A DNA stretch of 64,000 nucleotides, from the NCBI RefSeq assembly GCF_001428435.1, contig NZ_LMSO01000009.1, forward strand, positions 5,237-69,236, read 5' to 3'. A program made the translations under genes and the position numbers. Each line of letters starts with the position of its first letter. The first letter of the stretch is position 1. This DNA is from Arthrobacter sp. Soil782 (lineage in GTDB: Bacteria > Actinomycetota > Actinomycetes > Actinomycetales > Micrococcaceae). The notes beneath the pieces are model-generated. The model ran no database searches, was not told where the DNA came from, and worked only from the letters and a program-made list of their open reading frames with translations. Below, in pieces: positions 15,876 through 24,591 of this stretch.

Positions 15876-16955
15876 TTAGATCTCCATCCCGAAGTGCTCG
15901 CTGAAACGTACGTCGCCCTCAATCATGTCCCGCATGTCGCCTACCTCGTTGCGGAACATGAGGGTGCGCTCGATGCCCATGCCGAACGCGAATCCCGAGT
16001 ACACGTCAGGATCGATACCTGCGGCTCGGAGCACGTTCGGGTGCACCATGCCACAACCGCCCCACTCAATCCACTGGGGGCCGCCCTTGGCACCCGGGTG
16101 CCAGATATCCAGCTCGGCCGAGGGTTCGGTGAAGGGGAAGTAGTTGGGGCGCAGGCGGATGCCGGCATCATCGCCGAACATGAGCCGAGCGAAGTGTTCG
16201 AGCGTTCCGCGCAGGTCCGCCATGCTCAGGCCCTTGTCGATGGCCAGGCCCTCGAACTGGTGGAACACGGGAGTGTGGGTGGCGTCCAGCTCGTCCGTGC
16301 GGAACACCTTGCCGGGGCACAGGACATAGATGGGAACCTCGCGCTCGAGCATCGCTCGCACCTGTACCGGTGAAGTGTGGGTGCGCATCACCAGGTGCGC
16401 CTCGGGCGGCTCAACGAAGAAGGTGTCCTGCATTTCGCGCGCAGGGTGATCTGGTTTGAAATTCAACGCGTCGAAGTTGAACCATTCGGATTCAACCTCG
16501 GGCCCTTCGGCGATTTCCCAACCCATGCCGACGAAGATGTCGCTGACCCGCTCCTGGAGGATGGACAGCGGATGCCGGGCACCAGCACGACGACGGCGCG
16601 GAGCAGCGGTCACGTCGACCGCCTCCTCCACGAGGATGCGCGCGTCGCGCTCAGCTTCCAGCTCGGTTACCCGGGCGGAGAGTGCCTGGTTGATGCGTCC
16701 GCGGGCGGGGCCGATGTTCTTTCCGGCGGCAGCCTTCTGGTCTTTCGCGAGCGAGCCGATCTGCCGGTTCGCGAGGCTCATCGGCGACTTCTCGCCTGTG
16801 TGGGCAAGCCGTACCGATTTGAGCTCGTCGAGGTTCCCTGCGGCGGCGATCTCGCCGAGCGCGCGGTCAACCGCGGCCGCGATGGCGTCGGCGTCCAGGG
16901 GATCCGGGGCGGCGGCGGTGTCCGGTGCGTCCGCGGGTGTGGTGGGTTCAGACAT
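15876..16955 (-). CDS. pheS: Phenylalanine--tRNA ligase alpha subunit
   Basis: A 359-residue class II synthetase subunit. The N-terminal coiled coil covers about residues 30-105. Motif 2 has FRTDELDATHTPVFHQFEG; motif 3 is GFAFGMGIERTLMFR. It binds ATP and phenylalanine. It is the first gene of the pheST operon, and ATG 16955 follows PheS-like N-terminal sequence. The upstream 160 bases are shared with a divergent gene; I see no T-box or leader-peptide attenuator. Confidence 0.97.
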   Translation of the reverse strand: MSEPTTPADAPDTAAAPDPLDADAIAAAVDRALGEIAAAGNLDELKSVRLAHTGEKSPMSLANRQIGSLAKDQKAAAGKNIGPARGRINQALSARVTELEAERDARILVEEAVDVTAAPRRRRAGARHPLSILQERVSDIFVGMGWEIAEGPEVESEWFNFDALNFKPDHPAREMQDTFFVEPPEAHLVMRTHTSPVQVRAMLEREVPIYVLCPGKVFRTDELDATHTPVFHQFEGLAIDKGLSMADLRGTLEHFARLMFGDDAGIRLRPNYFPFTEPSAELDIWHPGAKGGPQWIEWGGCGMVHPNVLRAAGIDPDVYSGFAFGMGIERTLMFRNEVGDMRDMIEGDVRFSEHFGMEI

Positions 16956-17104
16956 GAGTGTGCTTTTACCTTGGTGTCGTGAGCGCGATGGGTGCCGGCG
17001 GCACTGTTGATCCAGTACTCCGGCGGCCTTGCCAGTCTAAAGGACCGTTGGCAGGTGCCCCGAATGCCCCCAACCACGGCCGGGCATGTCCTGCACCATA
17101 TCCT

Positions 17105-17110
17105 TAGACT
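17105..17110 (+). promoter_or_regulatory. Probable -10 for a leaderless gene
   Basis: TAGACT ends seven bases before the ATG at 17118, the TANNNT-N7-ATG layout of leaderless actinobacterial mRNAs. No Shine-Dalgarno is present before the ATG. Confidence 0.5.
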
Positions 17111-17117
17111 TGGGCCT

Positions 17118-17609
17118 ATGCATCGCCGCGACCGCCTGCGCTCGGTACTCAACTGGATGAACGGATCTACGCTGCTCGGCCTGGCCGCCGCGAAGCTGGT
17201 GGGCTGCGAGCTCCGCTCCGCTTCCCGCGGCCTCATCTTCGCGCACCGCTACTCCCCTGGGCTACCGAAGGCGTCTGCGTTCACCGTGGGAAACGTTGTG
17301 CTGTTCCGTGCGGGACCGGAAGTGGTGGCCCTCAGACCGCAGCTCGTCGAACATGAAGCACGCCACTGCACGCAGTACGCATTCTGCCTCGGTCTGCCGT
17401 TCCTGCCGGCCTACTTCCTTGCCGCGGGGGTGTCCTGGCTCCTCACTGGTGATCCGGCGTCGCGCAATGTCTTCGAACGCGGGGCCGGTCTCCAGGAGGG
17501 CGGCTACGTGGAGCGCCCGCTGCGCGCCGCGCTGACCCGGCGTGTCAGTGCTCCGCGCCGGCTGCGATCCTCAGATCCGCTCCGGCGTCGGCACTCGTCC
17601 GGGCAATAA
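17118..17609 (+). CDS. Unrecognised small protein with an HExxH motif and one membrane segment
   Basis: I do not recognise a characterised family. The 163-residue protein has HEARH at residues 79-83, the HExxH zinc-peptidase pattern, followed at once by a hydrophobic stretch (about 88-109) and the well-ordered GDPASRNVFERGAGL. Its C-terminus is Arg-rich. The Glu in NVFERG could be a third metal ligand, as in gluzincins, but this is inference. Start at ATG 17118 is supported by the leaderless promoter; a longer frame from 16992 has low-quality sequence. Its last 65 bases overlap the convergent pcp gene. Confidence 0.7.
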   Translation: MHRRDRLRSVLNWMNGSTLLGLAAAKLVGCELRSASRGLIFAHRYSPGLPKASAFTVGNVVLFRAGPEVVALRPQLVEHEARHCTQYAFCLGLPFLPAYFLAAGVSWLLTGDPASRNVFERGAGLQEGGYVERPLRAALTRRVSAPRRLRSSDPLRRRHSSGQ

Positions 17610-18186
17610 CAACCAGCGCGCGACCCATCTCCGCGATCGGCATCCCGGATGCGCCGTGAGCCTGGGCCTGCTCGGTCGAGAACGGCACATGGATGAAGCC
17701 GCCGCGCGGCGCACTGTCACCGCGGGCCAGTAGATCCATGAGCCCGTAGAAGACGTGGTTACAGACATACGTGCCGGCCGTCTGGGACACCGCCGCGGGC
17801 AGCCCGGCCTCCACCAGCGACCGCAGGCTCCGCTTGAGCGGAAGAGTGCTGAAGTAAGCCGCTGGCCCGCCGGCGCGCACGGCATCGTCCACCGGCTGGT
17901 TGCCCGCATTATCCGGAATCCGGGCATCATCGACATTGATCGCAATCCGCTCGAGGGAGATTTCCGACCGGCCTCCCGCCTGCCCCACGCACAGCACCAG
18001 CCGCGGCTGGTGGACGCGAACGGCATCAGTCAGCACATCGATGCTCGCGCCGAAGACACAGGGCAACCGAACCGCAACCGCGGCCTCGCCTTCGTCCGCC
18101 AGGATGGCTGCGGCCTGCTGGGCCGCCTCCCAGGAGGGATTGACGGTTTCGCCGCCGAAGGGCTCAAAGCCGGTGAGCAGGATCAT
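17545..18186 (-). CDS. pcp: Pyroglutamyl-peptidase I
   Basis: A 213-residue cysteine peptidase that removes N-terminal pyroglutamate. The catalytic triad is visible: Glu79 in ISLERIAIN, Cys142 in TYVCNHVFYGL and His166 in GFIHVPFS. The N-terminus ILLTGFEPFGGETVNPS is diagnostic. Cytosolic, single gene, with its 3' end overlapping the convergent HExxH gene. Confidence 0.95.
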   Translation of the reverse strand: MILLTGFEPFGGETVNPSWEAAQQAAAILADEGEAAVAVRLPCVFGASIDVLTDAVRVHQPRLVLCVGQAGGRSEISLERIAINVDDARIPDNAGNQPVDDAVRAGGPAAYFSTLPLKRSLRSLVEAGLPAAVSQTAGTYVCNHVFYGLMDLLARGDSAPRGGFIHVPFSTEQAQAHGASGMPIAEMGRALVVIARTSADAGADLRIAAGAEH

Positions 18187-18225
18187 CCAACCAGACTAAC
18201 CCCGTGGCCTTCCGCAATTCGATGG

Positions 18226-18237
18226 GAACGTGTGTTC
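18226..18237 (+). promoter_or_regulatory. LexA (SOS) box before the radical SAM gene
   Basis: GAACGTGTGTTC matches the actinobacterial core GAAC-N4-GTTC at all eight fixed positions. It ends ten bases before the ATG at 18248, so bound LexA would block transcription initiation directly. The flanks are G and T rather than the extended TCGAAC..GTTCGA. Confidence 0.7.
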
Positions 18238-18247
18238 TAATAAAAGC

Positions 18248-19306
18248 ATGCGATGGGATGCGCAAAAGATGACGACGACGGTGGCCGCCGCCGGAGAGCC
18301 GGAACCGCTGGTGCCGCTCGCCGGGCTCGTGCGGTCCGTTAGAACCCCCGAGTTCGCGGGCATCACCTTCCACGAGGTGCTTGCCAAATCGGCGCTGAAC
18401 CGCGTCCCGGCAAGTTCGGGAATGCCCTTCTCGTGGACTGTCAACCCCTACCGTGGGTGTTCGCATGCGTGCGTTTACTGCTTCGCGCGCAAGACCCACA
18501 GCTACCTCAACCTGGACACAGGTCTTGACTTCGATTCGGAAGTCGTGGTCAAGACCAACGTCGCCGAGGTCCTCCGGCGCGAGGTAGCCAAACCCTCCTG
18601 GAACTGCGAACACGTGGCGATGGGCACCAACACCGATCCCTACCAGCGGGCCGAAGGACGGTACCGGTTGATGCCGGGCATCGTCCGTGCGCTCGCAGAC
18701 AGCGGTACACCGTTTTCCATTCTCACCAAGGGGACGCTGCTCAGCCGGGACCTTCCGCTACTCAAGCAAGCCGGCACCCGGGTCAGCCTCGGCATGGGAA
18801 TCTCGCTTGCGGTGCTCGATCCCGAGCTTGCCCACACGGTGGAACCGGGAACTCCCACCCCGCGCGCTCGCCTTGACCTGATCACCCGATTGCGGGATGC
18901 GGGTCTGCCCTGCGGCGTCATGGCCATGCCTATCCTGCCGTGGCTGACCGACAGCGATGAAGCCCTGGACGCCTTGTTCGCAGCCCTTGCTGCGGCAGGC
19001 GCCACGGGTGTGTCCGCCGGAGCACTGCACCTGCGTCCGGGAGCCCGTGAATGGTACATGGAATGGCTGGCCAGAAAGCATCCCGCTCTGGTCGGACGCT
19101 ACCGGCGGCTCTATGGCGGAGGCACTTATGCCTCCGGTGAATACCGCACCTGGCTCTCGAAACGCGTGCAGGTGCACCGGCGTCGTCATGGGTTGGCTGC
19201 CGGGGCACGCTTCTTTCGGGAGGAAGCGGGAGCAGGTGGGCACGCGCCGTCGTCGTCGGCATCGCCCGGGCGGGAGGTGTCAGCAGACGAGCCCACACTC
19301 TTCTGA
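18248..19306 (+). CDS. Rv2578c-family radical SAM protein, probably SOS-controlled
   Basis: A 352-residue radical SAM protein. The cluster-binding CX3CX2C is CSHACVYC (Cys71, 75, 78), after the family-typical SWTVNPYRGCSHACVYCFAR. It belongs to the group distantly related to spore photoproduct lyase (Rv2578c-like); the true substrate is not established. I prefer ATG 18248 over GTG 18230, because the GTG lies inside the LexA box. In Mycobacterium tuberculosis Rv2578c is, to my recollection, one of the DNA-damage-induced LexA targets; the intact box here suggests the same control. A DNA or RNA lesion repair role is inference. Confidence 0.85.
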   Translation: MRWDAQKMTTTVAAAGEPEPLVPLAGLVRSVRTPEFAGITFHEVLAKSALNRVPASSGMPFSWTVNPYRGCSHACVYCFARKTHSYLNLDTGLDFDSEVVVKTNVAEVLRREVAKPSWNCEHVAMGTNTDPYQRAEGRYRLMPGIVRALADSGTPFSILTKGTLLSRDLPLLKQAGTRVSLGMGISLAVLDPELAHTVEPGTPTPRARLDLITRLRDAGLPCGVMAMPILPWLTDSDEALDALFAALAAAGATGVSAGALHLRPGAREWYMEWLARKHPALVGRYRRLYGGGTYASGEYRTWLSKRVQVHRRRHGLAAGARFFREEAGAGGHAPSSSASPGREVSADEPTLF

Positions 19307-19328
19307 GTCCGGCTTCCCTCTTCTTCTC

Positions 19329-19778
19329 CTAAGTGAGATCTTCGACCGGAACCACAGTCTTGAGCAGAGCATCGACAATGGGACGGTCCGCAGGGATCCA
19401 CGGAAGATCCCGGAGCTCGCCGGTATCCCTGAGACTGACCCAGCGGAGTTCGTCGTGGTCCTGCAGTGCGGCCGGTATGCCGGCGGTGATGACCGCCAGC
19501 CACACCCGCATTCCTGCTGAGGCATTCAGCGGCCAGCCGTCGGGATCAGGGCCGACGAGTTCAGCCCCGACCTGCACGTCCACGCCCAACTCTTCGCGCA
19601 CTTCACGCTGGACCGCCTCCAAGTCATCTTCGTCCGGCTCAACCTTGCCGCCGGGGAACTCCCACTGCCCGGCGAACTGCTCCGGAGCGCTTCTGCGCGC
19701 TGCGAGCAGTTTGGACGGTGCAGTGAGCGAATCAACAATGGCGGCGCCGACAACTTGTGTGCGCTGAGTATCGGTCAT
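19329..19778 (-). CDS. NUDIX hydrolase, MutT-like
   Basis: A 149-residue protein with a complete Nudix box (GGKVEPDEDDLEAVQREVREELGV, residues about 44-66) and the MutT-like FAGQWEFPGGK lead-in. MutT-type enzymes hydrolyse oxidised or non-canonical nucleoside triphosphates; 8-oxo-dGTP is plausible but not provable here. It ends 22 bases from the convergent radical SAM gene, with no hairpin between. Confidence 0.85.
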   Translation of the reverse strand: MTDTQRTQVVGAAIVDSLTAPSKLLAARRSAPEQFAGQWEFPGGKVEPDEDDLEAVQREVREELGVDVQVGAELVGPDPDGWPLNASAGMRVWLAVITAGIPAALQDHDELRWVSLRDTGELRDLPWIPADRPIVDALLKTVVPVEDLT

Positions 19779-19808
19779 CCAGCCAGTCTAGGGGCGCAGA
19801 ACGACGGC

Positions 19809-21482
19809 TTAGAAGATGGCGTTGATTCCGTTCCAGCCTGAGCCGAGGGGACTGCGCGAAAGGAAGCCGGACCTGCCGTTGCCCGGGTACAGCCAGAGTG
19901 CACCGCTCGAATCACGTGCGGCGATGTCAGCAATTCGGTCACCGTTGAGGTCACCCGTTCCGATGATCGCGGTCATCGAGTTCCAGCCATGCCCGGCACG
20001 GACCCGTGGCAACCATCCGCCCGCACCGTTACCCGGGTAGAGCCAAAGGATGCCCGCGGCATCGCGTGCGAGGACGTCGCTGGTCCGGTCGCCGCTGAAA
20101 TCGCCCGGCGCGATGATCGCGGTTATCGAGTTCCATCCACTTCCCACGAGGACGCGCGGCAGCCAACCACCGGAACCATTCCCCCTATACAGCCACAACG
20201 CACCCGTGGCCCGTTCGCGTGCAAGCAGGTCCACCCGCTGATCGCCGTCGAAATCCCCAGGTGCAGTGATGCTGCTCATTCCATTCCAGCCATGGCCCAC
20301 CTGTACACGCGGCAACCAGCCGCCGGTGCCGTTCCCCCTGTAGAGCCACAGCACCCCGGTAGCTGCTTCGCGACCGATCACATCTGCGGGGCCGTCGCCG
20401 TTGAAGTCGCCGAGTGTCTCCAGCGCGTTGAAGATTCCCCAGCCATTGCCGATCTGGATTCCGGAGTTCAAACGCCCGGCACCGGTTCCCGCATACAGTC
20501 TCAGCTCGCCGGTCGCGCCGACGCGGGCCAGAATGTCATTACGCCAGTCCCCGTTGAACTCGGCGGTGGAGCCGGTCAGTGTAGAGGCCGGGATGGGCAG
20601 CGCAGTGAAGTTATACGGTTCGCACGTGCGGTCATAGTCACGGACATCGTCATACCACTGGGAAATGTAGACACGGCCGGCGGAGAAGCTGGGTGGAAAG
20701 CACCTGTCGAGTGCTTCGGTCGGGTAATCCAGCCTGCCTGCCGTAGCCCAGACAGGTACGCCCGTCAACCGCCATTGGCCAACGATTTCCTGCCAACCGG
20801 CGGTGTAGGAGTAGAAACCATAGGCGAATCCAGCGTCACGCAATCCGCGCATGAGCCCTTCGACGACGTATCTGTTGTCCAACCGCTGGGCGGCGGTTGC
20901 AGCCGGCCAGGGTTGGGCAGGGCGCGGTTCAACATCGATCCACACCACCGGCGGACGGAATCCGATCCGAGTGAGGCTCTGAACGGCGAAGCGGGCCTCC
21001 GAATAGCCCACGTTGGAAAGCCGCCCGGCGTGTGTTGTGGACGACCACGGCCCCTGCCCGCCGTAGGTGGTGAGCTGGGCCGCAGTCGGGTAGGTGGCCA
21101 TGGCGTAGCCGTGGGCCGGCTTGGCGTTGGTGCGCGCCCAGGCTACCTGGTCTGCGAGGCACGGGTTCTCGGTGAAGGCAAGCCCGCGGGTCAGGCCGAT
21201 GATGACAAACTGGGATGCCGGCGGCGGAAGAGGCAGCCCGAAGCCGCCCTGCGCCGTCGAACACTGTGGCCAGGAAACGTCATGACCGAAAAGGGGCGCC
21301 GCGTGAGCCGCGGGAACGGTAGCTCCCAGCATGCCCACAATGAGGCTGAACGTCAGAAGGCAGGTGGTCATCAGCCGGTGGACAGCCGAAGGCGGCGCAG
21401 GCGACCCGTAGTCAGATGATCTCCGGAACGAATACTGAGACGTTCCGGGAGAAATTGCTGGTTCAGGGGATGATCCATCCAT
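19809..21482 (-). CDS. Secreted glycoside-hydrolase-like protein with five FG-GAP/VCBS repeats
   Basis: Predicted 557 residues. A signal peptide lies at about 36-64 (LMTTCLLTFSLIVGMLGATVPAAHAAP) behind an unusually long N-region. Next is a TIM-barrel-like domain of the DUF1906/GH25-like type, starting at PLFGHDVSWPQC, with acidic residues in VVWIDVEP; this suggests a cell-wall or polysaccharide-active fold. From about residue 310 there are five repeats of 50-51 residues with GDFxGDxxxDxxAR, the Asp-rich calcium loops of FG-GAP beta propellers. I chose ATG 21482 (GGAG upstream); TTG 21509 would add nine residues, and ATG 21371 would give a conventional signal peptide. Substrate unknown. Confidence 0.75.
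   Translation of the reverse strand: MDGSSPEPAISPGTSQYSFRRSSDYGSPAPPSAVHRLMTTCLLTFSLIVGMLGATVPAAHAAPLFGHDVSWPQCSTAQGGFGLPLPPPASQFVIIGLTRGLAFTENPCLADQVAWARTNAKPAHGYAMATYPTAAQLTTYGGQGPWSSTTHAGRLSNVGYSEARFAVQSLTRIGFRPPVVWIDVEPRPAQPWPAATAAQRLDNRYVVEGLMRGLRDAGFAYGFYSYTAGWQEIVGQWRLTGVPVWATAGRLDYPTEALDRCFPPSFSAGRVYISQWYDDVRDYDRTCEPYNFTALPIPASTLTGSTAEFNGDWRNDILARVGATGELRLYAGTGAGRLNSGIQIGNGWGIFNALETLGDFNGDGPADVIGREAATGVLWLYRGNGTGGWLPRVQVGHGWNGMSSITAPGDFDGDQRVDLLARERATGALWLYRGNGSGGWLPRVLVGSGWNSITAIIAPGDFSGDRTSDVLARDAAGILWLYPGNGAGGWLPRVRAGHGWNSMTAIIGTGDLNGDRIADIAARDSSGALWLYPGNGRSGFLSRSPLGSGWNGINAIF
19812..20560 (-). repeat. Five in-frame 150-153 bp FG-GAP coding repeats
   Basis: The block encoding GDF.GD..DVLAR...LWLY.GNG.GGWLPRV..G.GWN recurs with a period of 150-153 bases. 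The second, third and fourth copies are closest to each other, the first and last more diverged. This suggests expansion by recombination within one gene. Confidence 0.8.
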
Positions 21483-21664
21483 GGCTCCGCGCTCCTCGTG
21501 CCGGTCCAATTTTAGAGCCGTTTGCCGTACTTTTCACCGCCCGGTACGGGATCTTTTTGGCATCGATCCAATCTCGGACCCGTAAAGTGGAAGGTGAAAG
21601 AAGTCCCTGCTCAACGATGCGCGGCCACATAACCGGCGCCGCTTAGGCGCTTCCCGTCGTCGAA

Positions 21665-22891
21665 ATGAGTCCCGTGCCTGCAATGCCCGCCGAACGACCA
21701 ACGCACACCCTTGTCCTGGCGATTCTCGCCCTGGCGGTGGGTGGCTTCGGGATCGGCACTACCGAGTTCGCCATCATGGGGCTGCTGCCCAACATGGTGG
21801 ATGACCTCGGCGTGGATATCCCTGCGGGCGGGCACGTCATTTCGGCGTACGCGCTCGGCGTCGTCGTTGGTGCTCCCCTGCTCTCAACTCTCGGTGCCCG
21901 GCTCCCGCACAAGCGGGTAGCGCTGGCACTGATGGCCCTCTTCACCGTAGGAAACCTCTCCTCCTACATTGCCCACGACTACGGGTGGCTCCTGGTCTCC
22001 CGATTCATCTCCGGCTTGCCCCACGGGGCCTTCTTCGGAGTAGCCGCGGTCATCGCGGCATCACTGTCCTCGCCGACGCGGCGTGCCCACGCTGTTGCGA
22101 TGGTCATGATGGGACTGAGCATTGCCAACGTTGTGGGAGTGCCTTTTGCGACCTGGCTCGGGCAGCAGTTCGGGTGGCGGACCATGTTCATCCTCGTAGG
22201 GTTCATCGGCTTCCTCACGCTGCTCCTGATCGCCCGCTTTGTACCCCATCAGAACGTGCGCGACGGCGCGAGCATCACCCGGGAGCTGGGGGCACTGAAA
22301 CGGGGACAGGTCTGGATGACCCTGCTGATCGGCACGGTCGGTTTCGGCGGATTCTTCGCTGTGTACACCTACATTGCACCGACCATGACGGAAGTGGCCG
22401 GTGTCTCCGAAGCTGTGCTGCCGATCGTCGTCGCGCTCTATGGTCTTGGCATGGTCGCAGGCAACGTCGTAGGCGGGCGGCTCGCCGATATCTCCGTATT
22501 GGGGACCATCTACTGGGTGATGGGAAGCATCTCGGTGTGCCTTCTGCTTTTCGCCGTGGCGGTGCAGTGGGCACCGACAGCCCTGCTGTTCGTCTTCCTC
22601 GTCGGGGCGATCGGATCGGCTCTGATCCCCTCGCTGCAGGTGCGCCTGATGGATGTCTCCCCGGACGCGCCGTCGCTGGCGTCTTCCATGAACCACGCGG
22701 CGCTCAATACGGCAAATGCGTTGGGCGCGTTTCTCGGCGGCGCGGTGATCGCGCTCGGCTGGGGCTACACGGCACCGGCCCTGGTGGGTGCTGTGCTTGC
22801 GGCCTTCGGTCTGGGAGTGGCGTTGATCAGCGGTCGGATGGACCGCGCCGCCACGGCTCCGGAGAAGCCCTTTCTCGCCGCCGCCCGATGA
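21665..22891 (+). CDS. MFS transporter, AraJ/DHA1 type
   Basis: A 408-residue protein with 12 predicted membrane helices. The N-terminus GGFGIGTTEFAIMGLLPNMVDDLGV and LPHKRVALALMALFTVGNLSS are typical of the AraJ/YdhP drug:proton antiporter group of the DHA1 family. An exporter role for drugs, sugars or metabolites is likely; the substrate is unknown. It is flanked by genes on the opposite strand and is probably transcribed alone. Confidence 0.85.
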   Translation: MSPVPAMPAERPTHTLVLAILALAVGGFGIGTTEFAIMGLLPNMVDDLGVDIPAGGHVISAYALGVVVGAPLLSTLGARLPHKRVALALMALFTVGNLSSYIAHDYGWLLVSRFISGLPHGAFFGVAAVIAASLSSPTRRAHAVAMVMMGLSIANVVGVPFATWLGQQFGWRTMFILVGFIGFLTLLLIARFVPHQNVRDGASITRELGALKRGQVWMTLLIGTVGFGGFFAVYTYIAPTMTEVAGVSEAVLPIVVALYGLGMVAGNVVGGRLADISVLGTIYWVMGSISVCLLLFAVAVQWAPTALLFVFLVGAIGSALIPSLQVRLMDVSPDAPSLASSMNHAALNTANALGAFLGGAVIALGWGYTAPALVGAVLAAFGLGVALISGRMDRAATAPEKPFLAAAR

Positions 22892-22932
22892 GCTTTTGGC
22901 CGCCTCCCGCGGACCCGACGGAAGGAAGCCGT

Positions 22933-23835
22933 CTAACCGCGCTGAGCCCGGGCGGACGCGTAGAGGCACACAGTTGCTGCGGTGCCGACATTCAGGCTCT
23001 CAGCGCTGCCGTAAATGGGTACTGACACCCGGTGGCCGGCTGCCTCCAATACTTCCGGCGCCAATCCCTGCGCCTCGTTGCCGAAAAACCAGGCTGTGGG
23101 GGCCTCCAGTAACGGCTTCCGTGCGTCCTGCTCATTTACACTCAGGGACGACGGCGCCAGCCGCCTGGCCGCACTCGCGTCCTGAAGCTCGTCCAGGTTC
23201 CAGTCGCCGTAGCCGTCGGCCGCCAGCACCGTAACGGAACGACCGGCAAGCGCTGTCAGCAGGTCCCGGGTATCGACGCCGACCACCACGGGCAGATGGA
23301 AGAGGGAACCCACAGTCGACCGGACGGTCTTCGGGTTGTAGACGTCCACGCTTCCGCTGGTTAAAACCACAGCGTCAGCGCCGGCGGAGTCGGCGGCACG
23401 GAGGATAGTCCCGGCATTTCCGGGATCACGAACCTCCACCAGGACGGCAATCAGCCGCGGACTGCGCTCAAGCACTGACGCCAGCGACGAGTCGATGAAA
23501 CGGCAGACTGCGAGGGCACCCTGCGGCGTGACGGTTGAGCTCATAGCCGCAAGCACCTCGGCCGTCACCATCCGCGGCGGAACCACAGCACCGAACTCCG
23601 GGTAGCGCGCCAGGGTCTCAGCGGTCAGATACACGTCCTCCACGACGCCGGCTCCCCCGGCCAGACGGCGGGCCTCGTGGAGGCGCAACGCTTCGCGTAC
23701 AGCCTGCGGACCTTCGGCGAGGAAGGATTCCTGCCGCTGACGCGCCGAACGCCCCGCAAGCTTCGCTACCTCCCGGACCCGATCTGATCGGGGATTGGTC
23801 AGTAGCTGTGCCTGGGGGCGTTCGGATGTATTCAT
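22933..23835 (-). CDS. TrmH/SpoU-family RNA 2'-O-methyltransferase
   Basis: A 300-residue SPOUT enzyme. It has an N-terminal substrate-binding domain, then knot motifs: motif 1 EVRDPGNAGTILRAADSAGA, motif 2 AWFFGNEAQGL and motif 3 VPIYGSAESLNVGTAATVCLYA. It methylates a ribose in rRNA or tRNA using SAM; the exact nucleotide cannot be told. It follows rplT on the same strand with 42 bases between, so it may be co-transcribed with the ribosomal protein genes. Confidence 0.92.
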   Translation of the reverse strand: MNTSERPQAQLLTNPRSDRVREVAKLAGRSARQRQESFLAEGPQAVREALRLHEARRLAGGAGVVEDVYLTAETLARYPEFGAVVPPRMVTAEVLAAMSSTVTPQGALAVCRFIDSSLASVLERSPRLIAVLVEVRDPGNAGTILRAADSAGADAVVLTSGSVDVYNPKTVRSTVGSLFHLPVVVGVDTRDLLTALAGRSVTVLAADGYGDWNLDELQDASAARRLAPSSLSVNEQDARKPLLEAPTAWFFGNEAQGLAPEVLEAAGHRVSVPIYGSAESLNVGTAATVCLYASARAQRG

Positions 23836-23877
23836 GGATTATTTCAACCGGCTCACGGAACCGGCTGGGTGCGCTGC

Positions 23878-24261
23878 CTAGGCGTGGACCGGCGCAGAGG
23901 TGTCGGACGGCAGTGCGTCCTTGGCGATCTGCACGAGGGCCGCGAACGCGTTGGCGTCAGTTACGGCGAGGTCTGCGAGCATGCGGCGGTCCACCTCAAT
24001 GCCGGCAGCCTTCAAGCCCTGGATGAGGCGGTTGTACGTGAGGCCATTGGCACGGGACGCAGCGTTGATGCGCTGGATCCAGAGCCGACGGAAGTCGCCC
24101 TTGCGCTTGCGGCGATCGCCGTAGCTGTAGACGAACGAGTGGAGCAGCTGCTCCTTTGCCTTGCGGTACAGGCGCGAACGCTGCCCCCGGTAGCCTTTGG
24201 CGCGCTCAAGAATAACCCGACGCTTCTTGTGGGCATTGACTGCCCGCTTCACACGTGCCAC
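23878..24261 (-). CDS. rplT: 50S ribosomal protein L20
   Basis: A 127-residue protein with the L20 signature ([36 protein letters not shown], then [21 protein letters not shown]). It binds 23S rRNA early in large-subunit assembly and in other bacteria represses its own operon. Last of infC-rpmI-rplT. Confidence 0.98.
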   Translation of the reverse strand: MARVKRAVNAHKKRRVILERAKGYRGQRSRLYRKAKEQLLHSFVYSYGDRRKRKGDFRRLWIQRINAASRANGLTYNRLIQGLKAAGIEVDRRMLADLAVTDANAFAALVQIAKDALPSDTSAPVHA

Positions 24262-24353
24262 GTGCGTACTCCTTAGATAGATCGTCCGAACAGAGGTTCC
24301 GTGGGCGGCAGTACAGCCGCCTGCGAGGGTGTCCGGAAGTGATAGGGGGTGTG

Positions 24354-24548
24354 TTAGACGCCGAGCATCTTTTTGATGACCTTGGTGTCAGCCTTGGACA
24401 CGATCTGGTCGCTGGCCAGACGGCGCGTCAACGTGGAGGGCTTGTGCTCCAGGTAGTGACGACGGTTGGCCTGCTGGCGCTTGAGCTTTCCGCTGCCGGT
24501 CAGCTTGAAGCGCTTTTTGGCGCCACTGTGGGTCTTCATCTTCGGCAT
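24354..24548 (-). CDS. rpmI: 50S ribosomal protein L35
   Basis: A 64-residue protein with the L35 pattern [21 protein letters not shown] and [15 protein letters not shown]. It is preceded by a GGAG about ten bases upstream and sits between infC and rplT as in most bacteria. Confidence 0.98.
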   Translation of the reverse strand: MPKMKTHSGAKKRFKLTGSGKLKRQQANRRHYLEHKPSTLTRRLASDQIVSKADTKVIKKMLGV

Positions 24549-24570
24549 GGAAACCGATCTCCTTTGGTCT

Positions 24571-24591
24571 CCGCCGGCACTTTGCCGGCGG
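24571..24591 (-). terminator. Hairpin in the infC-rpmI spacer
   Basis: A 9-bp perfect stem (CCGCCGGCA / TGCCGGCGG) with a 3-base loop. A second, 6-bp hairpin (CCGCAG / CTGCGG) follows at 24604-24619. They lie between infC and rpmI, so an attenuator or RNA-processing structure that sets gene dosage is more likely than a full stop. Confidence 0.5.

Noticed and set aside
19989-21419. 476-codon plus-strand ORF opposite the FG-GAP gene
   Set aside because: It is the antisense frame of the repeats, without its own start signals or a recognisable domain.
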